A stretch of 7,623 nucleotides of DNA from Salsipaludibacter sp038233055 (GCA_038233055.1 JBBSMS010000155.1:1-7623); one strand, 5' to 3'. Positions 1-7,444 are shown, counted from the stretch's first letter. Numbers and translations are program-made. The notes: a model not told the origin generated them from the letters alone.

Positions 1-1
1 C

Positions 2-574
2 GTGCCGCAGCCCAACGTCGCCTCCATGCAGACCCGGGCGCCCCGCCCGGACCGGCCCGCGGTCGACCTGCGTCGGCTGGTCGCCGGCTTCCTCCGGATG
101 GCCCCCGACATCGCCATCGTGGGCGAGGTCCGCGACCGTGAGGCACTGCCACTGTTGCTGACGCTGTCATCGGGCGTCACCGGCTACACGACGATCCATG
201 CCGGTTCGGCGCGCCAAGCCCTGACCCGGCTGCGGTTCATCGCCCAGTTGGCCGACACCGGGTCCGAACTGCCGATGACCGCCCTCAACGCCCTGGTGAC
301 CGAGGCCGTCGACCTGGTGGTGCACGCCCAACGCGTCGACGGCATCCCACGGGTCACCGAGGTCGTCGCGGTGGAACACCAGCAGGCCGGCGCCGACGCG
401 ACCGCCTTCACCACCACCCAGGTGTTCCAGCGCGACCCCGCCGGCCGGTTGACCTGGTCCGGTCACCTGCCCCAACGGCTCGCCGACCGCCTGGCGACGA
501 ACGGCATGGACCTCCGCGATCTGCTCGACACCGGCGGCCAGCACGACATCGCCCATGGGGAGGTGGCCCGATGA
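2..574 (+). CDS. cpaF: CpaF/TadA-family secretion ATPase, C-terminal part (5' end outside window)
   Basis: This is the C-terminal 190 residues of a VirB11/CpaF-type ATPase that powers Tad (type IVc) pilus assembly from the cytoplasmic face of the membrane. Counting from base 2, it shows the Walker B-like IAIVGEVRD, with Gly41-Glu42 and Arg44, then the His-box region GYTTIHAGS with His66. An LVTEAVDLVVHAQR stretch and a closing RVTEVVAVE strand follow, as in the CpaF C-domain. The upstream PQPNVASMQTRAP matches the arginine-containing segment before the Walker B helix. The Walker A motif must lie upstream of the window. The frame is open from the first bases, so the GTG at 2 is not the real start. 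The gene stops at 572-574 and overlaps the next start as ATGA, which fits an operon with the tadB and tadC genes. The family call is firm. Whether it drives a pilus or another Tad-like export system is inferred from the neighbours. Confidence 0.93.
   Translation: MPQPNVASMQTRAPRPDRPAVDLRRLVAGFLRMAPDIAIVGEVRDREALPLLLTLSSGVTGYTTIHAGSARQALTRLRFIAQLADTGSELPMTALNALVTEAVDLVVHAQRVDGIPRVTEVVAVEHQQAGADATAFTTTQVFQRDPAGRLTWSGHLPQRLADRLATNGMDLRDLLDTGGQHDIAHGEVAR
558..566 (+). promoter_or_regulatory. Shine-Dalgarno site for the TadB-like gene
   Basis: A GGGAGGTGG stretch lies inside the last codons of the CpaF gene and ends a few bases before the ATG at 571. It contains the complete GGAGG core. It is the only strong ribosome binding site among the plus-strand starts of this window and supports the choice of ATG 571. 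Confidence 0.75.
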
Positions 575-1482
575 CCCCGTTGCTCGCCAACCCCATCGCC
601 GGACTGGTCCTGGCCCTCCTGGCCGGACTGGGCGTGTCGCTGCTGGTCGCGGGTCCACGGCCGGAGTCGCGGGCCTCCGCAGCGACCAGCCGACGACTGG
701 CACGCCGTCGCCGACTCGAGGACCTGCTGGTCCAGGCCGGGTTGGATGGAATCGGACTGCGCGAGTTCGTCGCGGTGTCGGCCGTGCTCTTCGTCGTCGG
801 TGCGCTGGCCGGGTGGGCGCTGTTCCCGGGCAACCTCCTGTGGCTGGCCACCGGCTCGGTGGCTGCGGCGGTCCCGCTCCTGTCGGCCCGGCAGCGACGG
901 TCACGACGGCTCGAACAGGCCCGGGACGTGTGGCCACGGATGATCGAGGAACTGCGCATCCAGGCGGTGAGCCTGGGCCGATCGATCCCCCAGGCACTGT
1001 TCGCCGTGGGACGTCGGGCACCCGAGGAGATGCGCCAGGCCTTCACGGCCGCGCACCGCGAGTGGCTCATCTCGACGGACTTCGAGCGCACGCTCGGCGT
1101 CCTCAAGGCGCAGTTGGCCGACCCCACGGCCGACGCCATCTGCGAGACCTTGCTGATCGCCCACGAGATCGGCGGCACCGACGTCGACCGGCGACTGTCT
1201 GCGTTGGTCGAGGACCGGGTCCTGGACCTGCAGGGCCGCAAGGATGCCCGCTCGAAACAGGCCGGCGCCCGGTTCGCACGCAACTTCGTGCTGGTGGTCC
1301 CACTGGGCATGGCGCTGGTCGGGCAGTCCATCGGGCCCGGGGCTGCGGCCTACCGCAGCCCCGGCGCCCAGGTTGCCGTGGTCGTTGCGCTGGGCATGAT
1401 CGCCGGATGCTGGACGTGGGCCGGTCGCCTGATGCGCCTGCCGGCCGAGGAACGGGTCTTCTACGACGACCGGGCGCCGTGA
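571..1482 (+). CDS. tadB: TadB-like inner-membrane platform protein (type II secretion system F family)
   Basis: This 303-residue membrane protein is likely one of the two platform subunits on which the CpaF ATPase acts during Tad pilus assembly. Hydrophobic segments lie near residues 8-27, 66-84, 86-104, 238-256 and 266-285. The cytoplasmic T2SSF domain runs from about 117 to 250: it begins WPRMIEELRIQAVSLGRSIPQAL, and LLIAHEIGGTDVDRRLSAL is the usual helix pair before the C-terminal membrane segments. An arginine-rich stretch (41-48) sits before the second hydrophobic block. Length and layout suit TadB. The ATG at 571 has a strong GGGAGGTGG site and overlaps the CpaF stop by 4 bases (ATGA). 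The stop at 1480-1482 shares one base with the next start. The TadB rather than TadC label rests on position directly after cpaF and on the T2SSF domain; the sequence is divergent, so the exact subunit name is less sure than the family. Confidence 0.88.
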   Translation: MTPLLANPIAGLVLALLAGLGVSLLVAGPRPESRASAATSRRLARRRRLEDLLVQAGLDGIGLREFVAVSAVLFVVGALAGWALFPGNLLWLATGSVAAAVPLLSARQRRSRRLEQARDVWPRMIEELRIQAVSLGRSIPQALFAVGRRAPEEMRQAFTAAHREWLISTDFERTLGVLKAQLADPTADAICETLLIAHEIGGTDVDRRLSALVEDRVLDLQGRKDARSKQAGARFARNFVLVVPLGMALVGQSIGPGAAAYRSPGAQVAVVVALGMIAGCWTWAGRLMRLPAEERVFYDDRAP

Positions 1483-2387
1483 TGGTCCGCTGGCTCCTGC
1501 CCTCCGGGCTGGCCCTGTGGGTCGGCCTGACCCTCCTGCTCCACCGCGTGCGGTGGTTCTCCCGCCCGACCCTGTCGGAGCGGCTCGGGCCCTACGTGCC
1601 CGGGGGCATGGGCGTCCGCACGCGGGCGGGACTGTTGTCAGCCGAGTCCTTCGCCCAGGCGGTCGGTCCGCTGGCCCGCTCGCTCGGCGACCAGGTCTCG
1701 CGCCTGTTCGGCGTGTCCGAGGACCTCGACCGCCGGCTCGACCGGGTGCACTCGGACCTGGATGTCACCGCCTTCCGCGTCCGCCAGGTGGCGTGGGCCC
1801 TCGCCGGTCTCGGCTTGGGCGCCCTGGTGTCGGTCGCGGCATCGACCTCGGTCCCGATCTCGACCCTGTTCGTCGTCGGTGGGGGGCTGCTGGCGTTCCT
1901 GGTACTGGAGCAACAGGTCGCCCTGCAGTCCGACCGCTGGAAGCGCGCCCTGTTCCTCGAACTGCCGGTCGTGTCGGAACAGACCGCGATGCTGCTCGGG
2001 GCCGGGTACTCCCTGGCCGGCGCGCTGGACCGAGTGGCCACGCGCGGCAACGGCGCCGTGGCGACGGACCTCGAACGGGCGTTGGAACGCGTCACGCAGG
2101 GACTCGACATCGAGACTGCGCTGCTCGAGTGGTCCGACCTGGCCGACGTGCCCGCGGTCGACAAGTTCGTGTCGGTCCTGTCCCTGAACCGCGAAGCGAC
2201 CGACCTCGGACGCCTGTTGGCCGAGGAGGCGCGCTCCATCCGGCGTGACGTGCAGCGGGAACTGGTCGAGACCATGGAGCGACGGGCCCAGCAGGTCTGG
2301 ATACCCGTCGCCGTCGCCACGCTCGTCCCCGGCGTGATCTTCCTCGCCATCCCCTTCATGTCGGCCCTGCGAGCGCTGGACATCTGA
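1482..2387 (+). CDS. tadC: TadC-like inner-membrane platform protein (type II secretion system F family)
   Basis: This 301-residue protein is the second probable platform subunit of the Tad machine. It has an N-terminal hydrophobic helix (about 4-20), a pair at 102-121 and 125-143, and a C-terminal one at 272-292. A T2SSF domain lies between, from about 155 to 290, with the typical start RALFLELPVVSEQTAMLLGAG and the run SLNREATDLGRLLAEEARS before the long helix that leads into the last membrane segment. The frame is open upstream to 555, but the ATG at 1482 is preferred: it overlaps the TadB stop as TGATG, and its first residues form the expected membrane helix. A GTG at 1479 in the same frame is an alternative. 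No Shine-Dalgarno site is visible, so translation is probably coupled to the upstream gene. TadC-type proteins are usually followed by pilin or TadE/F genes; here a large ATPase gene follows at once. Confidence 0.87.
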   Translation: MVRWLLPSGLALWVGLTLLLHRVRWFSRPTLSERLGPYVPGGMGVRTRAGLLSAESFAQAVGPLARSLGDQVSRLFGVSEDLDRRLDRVHSDLDVTAFRVRQVAWALAGLGLGALVSVAASTSVPISTLFVVGGGLLAFLVLEQQVALQSDRWKRALFLELPVVSEQTAMLLGAGYSLAGALDRVATRGNGAVATDLERALERVTQGLDIETALLEWSDLADVPAVDKFVSVLSLNREATDLGRLLAEEARSIRRDVQRELVETMERRAQQVWIPVAVATLVPGVIFLAIPFMSALRALDI

Positions 2388-5300
2388 TGCGTCTCGTCCT
2401 CGCGGTGGACCCCCCGCGCGACCTCGTCGTCGAGGTGGCCACCCCCGACGCCCAGCTCGCCGACGTGCTGGCCGCGGCCGGCATCGTGGTGGATCCCGGC
2501 GACGCCTGGTGGGTGGACGGGACCCGCGTGGACGTGGCCACGCCGCTGCCGGACGTCGTGGTGACCGACGGGACGGTGCTCGCGCCCGCCCCGACCCGGC
2601 CCGTCCTCCGACACGCCGTGGACAGCCGGACGTGTTCGACCCCGGACGGGGCGGTCGTCACCGTGGTCGCCGGGAACGGGAGCGGCTCGCGTCGGGAGGC
2701 ACCACCGGGACGGGCCGTCGAGGTCGGCCGCGACGATCGGGCGGCGATCCGGCTGGACTCGGACACGGTGTCCGCCCGTCACCTCCGGCTGGTCGCCACC
2801 GATCACGACGTGCTGGTCGAGGACCACGGCTCCCGGAACGGGACCTGGGTCGACGGCCACGCGCTGCCCCCGCACGAACCGACGCGGTTCGACCTGCCGG
2901 TCACACTGCGGGTCGGCGCCTGCGTGCTGCGGGTGGCGTCGGCAACCGGCTGCGACCGCCCCGTCGGGTTACGCGATCGCGATGTCGACGGGCGCTGGTC
3001 GGTCGACCGGCCGCCCCGGTCGGCACGGCCCGGGCCGGTGGCGCCGGTGGACGTGCCGGCGCCACCCGAGGCCGGGTCGCGGGCACGGGCCCTGCGATGG
3101 GCGGCCGTCGTGGCACCGATGGCCATGGGCGGCGCGATGATCGCCATGACCGGCCAGCTGCGGTTCGCCCTGTTCGCGCTGTTGTCACCGGTGATGGCAG
3201 TCGCGACGTGGTGGTCCGATCGGCGTCGGGACCGGGGTGACCGCCGGGCGACCGGCGCGACGTGGGAGGCCGCCGTCAACGGCTTCCGATCCGATCTGGA
3301 GTCTGCACGGCTCTCGACGGGGGCGCGGCTGGAGGCAGTGCACCCGGACCTCGGCGAGGTGATTCGACAGGCGACCGAGCCCAGCACCCGGCTGTGGGAA
3401 CGCCGTCCGGCAGATCCCGATGCCCTCGCGGTGCGGGTGGGATCCGCCGACCGGCTGGTCGACCTGCCCCTGCGGCGCCACGACGACGGCGACCCCGCAG
3501 ACGTGGGGAGGTCGGAGCAGGACCAGGCCCGGCACACCCAACTGGCGGACCTGGTCGCCGAGCACCGCCGTCTGCCGACCAGCCCCGTACCGGTGGCACT
3601 CGACCGGACGCCGGTCGTGGGCCTGGTCGGGCATCGGCCCACGGCGTTGGCCCTCGCACGGGCCCTGCTGGTGCAGCTCGCCACGTTCCACGGACCGGCC
3701 GACCTCCCCCTGGCGGTCCTGGTCGCCCCCGACCACCGGGACGACTGGGACTGGGCGAAGTGGCTGCCCCATGTCGAGGTCGACGGTCGCCGCCTGGTCG
3801 CGGCCGACCGTGGCGCGGCCATCGACGTCGTGGCCGCCCTGGCCGCGCGCCACGCAGCGAGCGGTCGCGGGGATCCCGACGCGGGACCGACGACCGGCCT
3901 GGTCGTCGACGACGTCGGCCTGGTGACGGGGCCGGCCGCTCCGGTCCGTGGCTTGCTGCGGCCCGAGGCCGGGACGGTCGTCGCGTTCGTGCTGGCCGAG
4001 CACGCCGACCGGCTGCCGGCGTCCTGCGAGGTCGTCATCACCTGTCATGACGACGCGACCGCAACCGTGGCCGAACCGGCCGCCGCGACGGATGACGACC
4101 CCGACCTGCTGCTGCCGGCGACGCTTGATCGCCCGGCCGCCACCAGCGTGGCCCGCGCGCTGGCCCACCTGCTCGATCCGGAACGACCCCGAAACGCATC
4201 AGCACTGCCGACGATCGTCCCCCTGTCCGACCTGTTGGACCCCGCGACCGGGGCGCGTGAGGGTGACATCGGCCCGCCGGGCCTGCGCGGTGACGACGGC
4301 CAAGGAGTCGGACCGGGCCGGGCCGACCACCGCGATCCCACCGACGGAGGAACTCGCCTGGCAGCCCCACTCGGCCGCGAGGCCGGCGGCACCACGTGGA
4401 TCGACCTGGTGGCTGACGGGCCCCACGCACTGGTCGGCGGGACCACGGGATCGGGGAAGTCGGAACTGCTGCGCAGCCTGGTCGCGGGGCTGGCCGCCCG
4501 GCACACGCCCGACCAGGTCGTGTTCGTCCTGGTGGACTACAAGGGCGGCGCGGCCTTCCGCGAGTGCGCCGAGCTTCCCCACACCGTCGGTCTGGTCACC
4601 GACCTCGACGACCACCTGGGAGCGCGCGCCCTCACGTCACTGGACGCGGAACTGCGCCATCGCGAACAGGTCCTGGCCCGCGCCGGGGCCGACGACCTGC
4701 CGGGCTACGTCGCAGGCGGCTGCCCGGACGGACCGCTGCCGCGACTGGTCGTGGTGATCGACGAGTTCGCCACCCTTGCGGCCGAGCTGCCCGGGTTCCT
4801 CGACGCGCTGGTCGGGGTCGCCCAACGGGGTCGAAGCCTGGGGGTGCACCTCGTCCTGGCAACACAACGGCCCCGCGGATCGGTGGACGCGAACGTCAAG
4901 GCGAACACGAACCTGCGGATCGCGCTGCGGGTCCAGGATGACACCGATTCGATGGACATCGTGGACGAGGCGGTGGCAGCCGAGATCCCTCGGCGACTCC
5001 CCGGACGAGCCTGGGTGCGACGCGGCCACGGTGACCTGGTCGCCGTCCAGACCGCCCTGGCCACGTCACCCCGGCGCGGCACGGTCGCGCCGGTCCGGGT
5101 GGCCCCGTTCCGGTTCGCGCCGACCTCCCCGCTGCCGGACGCGACGACGGAGGACGAGGTTCCGACCGACCTGTCGACGGTGGTGGGCGCCGCGACTGCT
5201 CGCCACCGCGCGAGCGGCGGCCGCGAGCCGCGCCGGCCGTGGTTGCCGATGCTGGCGACCGACCTCCCGCTCGTCGACCTGGTGTCGTCCGACGACGGCG

Positions 5301-6748
5301 ACGATCCGTCGGTCCGCTCGGGTGGCGTCGTCATGGGCATGGTGGACCTCCCACGGGAACAGGCCCAGCGGGTGACCCGGTGGGACCTCGGCGCGTCCGC
5401 GCTGACCGCCGTCTGGCCGGTCGGATCCGGGACGACCACGGTGCTGTGCACGGTCGCGGCGAGTGCGGCCCTGGCGAACGGGCCGGACGACCTTCACCTC
5501 TACGGGATCGACGCGGGAGGCGGGGGATTGTCCCACCTGCGCGACCTCCCCCATGCCGGGGCCGTCCTGGGCATCGACCAGGTCGACGACCACGCCCACC
5601 TGCTGGCCTGGCTGGCCGGCGAGGTCCGGCGTCGCCAGGCGCTGGCAGCACCCGAGCGCGAGGCGCTCCCCCGCCTGCTGTTGCTGCTGGACAACCTGGC
5701 CGGGTTCCTGGCCGTCCATGACGGTCGTGCGTCGCGGGAGGTCGTGGACCACCTCGCCACCGTGCTGGACGACGGTCCGCCGATGCGGGTCGCCGCGGCG
5801 GTCGCCACCGAGCGGGTCGCGGGGCTGTCCGGCGCGCTGCGGACAGGCCTCGGACGTCGTTTGGTGCTGGGCCACCCGGACGACCGTGACCTGTCGCTGG
5901 TCGGCCTCCGCCGCGATGACCTGCCGCCACCCGTGCCCGGACGTGCCCTGGACGCCACGACCGGCGACGTGCTGCAGGTGGCCCGCGTGGCCGAGTTGGG
6001 CGACCTCCCGGCGCTGGTGGCGGCACGGGTCGGCTCGACGGCCGGGCGTCGTCCGCCGCATCGCATCCACGGCCTGCCGGAGCGCGTCGACCTGTCGTCG
6101 TTGCCGGCCCCGACCGGGCCCCGGCCACTGCTGCTCCCCATCGGCATGGGTCGGGCCGGGCAACCCCGGTCGCTGGTGCTGTACCCCGGGGACCACGTCA
6201 CGATCGCCGGCCCAAGCCGATCGGGCCGCACGACGGCGCTGCAGGTGCTGTCCGCACGACTGCGCGAGGTCCTGCCCGACGCGATCCAGGTCGCCCTCTG
6301 CGATGCCGATCGCTCGGCCCTCCACGGCTGGCCGTCACTGGACGCGGCCGGTTCCGCGGCCGGGCTGGCCCGGGTCCTGGCCGCTGGGGCGACCCGCGGC
6401 GACCCGTGGTTCGTGCTGGTGGACGACGTCCGCTGGTGTGGTGACGACGACCTGCTGGCCGACCTGGTCGCGGCTCGCGCCGACCTCCACCTGGTCGTGA
6501 CCGGTCGTCCCGACGAGGTCCGCGGCGGCTTCGGGGCCTGGCAGCGGACCCTGCGCACGAGCGAGACCGGGATCCTGCTGCAGCCCGACCTGGCGCTGGA
6601 CGGGGACCTGCTGGGGACGACGCTCCCCCGCCACCTGCGGACCGCGATCGGCCCGGGACGAGGCTTCGTCGTCAACGCCGGCGAGGCCGAGTTGGTCCAG
6701 TTCGCCGACGCACCGTGCGAGCCACCCCGCGGCAGCATCGGCATGTGA
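2387..6748 (+). CDS. FHA-FtsK/SpoIIIE ATPase, EssC-like membrane motor protein
   Basis: This 1453-residue protein has the layout of EssC-type type VII secretion motors. Residues 1-70 look beta-grasp (ubiquitin-like) or like a degenerate first FHA domain. A canonical FHA domain spans about 93-185, with Gly114-Arg115, SARH at 129-132 and SRNGTWVDG at 149-157, the usual phospho-threonine-binding set. A charged, proline-rich linker leads to two membrane helices (238-258, 259-276). Residues 280-600 hold a degenerate ATPase-like region with VVGLVGHRP (410-418) and DDWDWAKWLPH (452-462). Module D1 has Walker A GTTGSGKS (685-692, Lys691), Walker B VVVIDEF (Asp792, Glu793) and ATQRP (825-829). D2 has Trp1010 and Thr1016 in place of the P-loop Gly and Lys, and Asn1103 after Asp1102. 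D3 has GPSRSGRT (1275-1282), with Arg1281 for Lys, and Asp1346-Asp1347. D1 is therefore probably the only full ATPase. The gene overlaps tadC as TGATG and has no clear ribosome site. The FtsK DNA-binding gamma domain is absent, so DNA translocation is unlikely. The substrate is unknown. Confidence 0.92.
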   Translation: MRLVLAVDPPRDLVVEVATPDAQLADVLAAAGIVVDPGDAWWVDGTRVDVATPLPDVVVTDGTVLAPAPTRPVLRHAVDSRTCSTPDGAVVTVVAGNGSGSRREAPPGRAVEVGRDDRAAIRLDSDTVSARHLRLVATDHDVLVEDHGSRNGTWVDGHALPPHEPTRFDLPVTLRVGACVLRVASATGCDRPVGLRDRDVDGRWSVDRPPRSARPGPVAPVDVPAPPEAGSRARALRWAAVVAPMAMGGAMIAMTGQLRFALFALLSPVMAVATWWSDRRRDRGDRRATGATWEAAVNGFRSDLESARLSTGARLEAVHPDLGEVIRQATEPSTRLWERRPADPDALAVRVGSADRLVDLPLRRHDDGDPADVGRSEQDQARHTQLADLVAEHRRLPTSPVPVALDRTPVVGLVGHRPTALALARALLVQLATFHGPADLPLAVLVAPDHRDDWDWAKWLPHVEVDGRRLVAADRGAAIDVVAALAARHAASGRGDPDAGPTTGLVVDDVGLVTGPAAPVRGLLRPEAGTVVAFVLAEHADRLPASCEVVITCHDDATATVAEPAAATDDDPDLLLPATLDRPAATSVARALAHLLDPERPRNASALPTIVPLSDLLDPATGAREGDIGPPGLRGDDGQGVGPGRADHRDPTDGGTRLAAPLGREAGGTTWIDLVADGPHALVGGTTGSGKSELLRSLVAGLAARHTPDQVVFVLVDYKGGAAFRECAELPHTVGLVTDLDDHLGARALTSLDAELRHREQVLARAGADDLPGYVAGGCPDGPLPRLVVVIDEFATLAAELPGFLDALVGVAQRGRSLGVHLVLATQRPRGSVDANVKANTNLRIALRVQDDTDSMDIVDEAVAAEIPRRLPGRAWVRRGHGDLVAVQTALATSPRRGTVAPVRVAPFRFAPTSPLPDATTEDEVPTDLSTVVGAATARHRASGGREPRRPWLPMLATDLPLVDLVSSDDGDDPSVRSGGVVMGMVDLPREQAQRVTRWDLGASALTAVWPVGSGTTTVLCTVAASAALANGPDDLHLYGIDAGGGGLSHLRDLPHAGAVLGIDQVDDHAHLLAWLAGEVRRRQALAAPEREALPRLLLLLDNLAGFLAVHDGRASREVVDHLATVLDDGPPMRVAAAVATERVAGLSGALRTGLGRRLVLGHPDDRDLSLVGLRRDDLPPPVPGRALDATTGDVLQVARVAELGDLPALVAARVGSTAGRRPPHRIHGLPERVDLSSLPAPTGPRPLLLPIGMGRAGQPRSLVLYPGDHVTIAGPSRSGRTTALQVLSARLREVLPDAIQVALCDADRSALHGWPSLDAAGSAAGLARVLAAGATRGDPWFVLVDDVRWCGDDDLLADLVAARADLHLVVTGRPDEVRGGFGAWQRTLRTSETGILLQPDLALDGDLLGTTLPRHLRTAIGPGRGFVVNAGEAELVQFADAPCEPPRGSIGM

Positions 6749-6806
6749 TCACGGGCCGCGATCGCCGCCGCCGAGCGGTTGACACGATCTGACGCCGCCG
6801 CCGTGC

Positions 6807-7373
6807 TCAGCCGGTGAAGTTGAGGTGGGAGCGCGAGGCGGTCGGGCCTTGCTGGCCCTGGTACTTCGAGGTCGTGCCGGCCGATCCGTACGGGTGCTCG
6901 GCCGGCCCGTCCAGGGCGAAGAAGGCGAACTGGCCGATCTTCATGCCCGGGTGGATCGCGATGGGCAGGGTCGCGACGTTGGACAGTTCCAGCGTCACGT
7001 GGCCGGAGAAGCCCGCGTCGATGAAGCCGGCGGTGGAGTGGATCAGCAGCCCCAGCCGCCCCAGTGACGACTTGCCCTCCAGCCGCGCGACCAGGTCGTC
7101 GGGCAACGTGATCTGCTCGACGGTCGAGCCCAGCACGAACTCGCCCGGGTGCAGCACGAACGGTTCGCCGTCGGCCACCTCGACCAGGTCGGTCAGTTCG
7201 GGCTGGTCGGTCGTCGGATCGATGAACGGGTAGCGATGGTTGGCGAACACCCGGAACGCGTCGTCGACCCGGACGTCGACCGACGACGGCTGGATGGCGT
7301 CGGGACCCAGCGGGTCGATGCCGATCCGGCCCGACTCCAACGCGGCGCGGATGGTGCGGTCGGACAGGATCAC
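6807..7373 (-). CDS. dcd: dCTP deaminase, probably dUMP-forming
   Basis: This 188-residue enzyme of the dUTPase superfamily works in the cytoplasm as a trimer in pyrimidine deoxynucleotide supply. The family deaminates dCTP; the bifunctional form then hydrolyses dUTP, giving dUMP for thymidylate synthesis. Visible motifs are the start MILSDRTIRAAL, GIDPLGPDAIQPSSVDVR, FVLHPGEFVLGST, the RLEGKSSLGRLGL loop with Ser102 and Arg106, and HVTLELSN with the catalytic Glu129 (matching Ser111, Arg115 and Glu138 of the E. coli enzyme). KIGQ lies at 145-148 and the C-terminal lid at KYQGQQGPTASRS. The segment TAGFIDAGF (114-122) is the form seen in the bifunctional Mycobacterium and Methanocaldococcus enzymes; the E. 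coli deaminase-only enzyme has His in place of Gly116. The dUMP-forming call is an inference from that likeness. The start is GTG at 7373 with a GAGGT site 4 bases upstream. The gene converges on the ATPase gene, 58 bases away, and has no functional link to the Tad operon. Confidence 0.95.
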   Translation of the reverse strand: MILSDRTIRAALESGRIGIDPLGPDAIQPSSVDVRVDDAFRVFANHRYPFIDPTTDQPELTDLVEVADGEPFVLHPGEFVLGSTVEQITLPDDLVARLEGKSSLGRLGLLIHSTAGFIDAGFSGHVTLELSNVATLPIAIHPGMKIGQFAFFALDGPAEHPYGSAGTTSKYQGQQGPTASRSHLNFTG

Positions 7374-7401
7374 GCGGACCTCGCAGGGGTCGGACAGCGG
7401 G

Positions 7402-7425
7402 CGTCAGGTGCGTCGCGCAGTGACG
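7402..7425 (-). promoter_or_regulatory. Possible leader hairpin upstream of dcd
   Basis: CGTCA (7402-7406) pairs with TGACG (7421-7425). Inside, TGCG (7409-7412) pairs with CGCA (7416-7419) around a TCG triloop, with a 2x1 internal loop between the two stems. It lies about 28 bases upstream of the dcd start, ahead of the GAGGT site. No U-run follows on either strand, so it is not an obvious terminator. Short stems arise easily in such GC-rich DNA, so this is a weak call. Confidence 0.3.
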
Positions 7426-7444
7426 TCCGGCGTCCGGTCGACGG

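Noticed and set aside
555..1481. Extension of the TadC frame 309 codons upstream of 1482
   Set aside because: It overlaps the whole TadB gene and reads as arginine/glycine/proline-rich shadow sequence. The T2SSF-like part and the membrane helices begin only at 1482.
1592..4168. Long minus-strand open frames opposite tadC and the first half of the ATPase gene
   Set aside because: They are low-complexity Arg/Ser/Thr/Pro-rich translations without motifs, and the plus-strand genes in the same place have clear domains.
4403..5070. FtsK-type chromosome translocase
   Set aside because: The FtsK/SpoIIIE core is present, but there are three tandem modules, an N-terminal FHA domain and only two membrane helices, and no gamma DNA-reading domain. 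This is the EssC layout, not that of FtsK.
6745..6752. Palindrome GTGATCAC over the ATPase stop codon
   Set aside because: An 8-base palindrome is expected by chance in a window of this size, and no second copy or symmetric extension is seen.
6779..6784. Perfect TTGACA hexamer in the convergent gap, like a -35 box
   Set aside because: No -10-like element lies 15 to 19 bases downstream, and the DNA it would transcribe is antisense to dcd.
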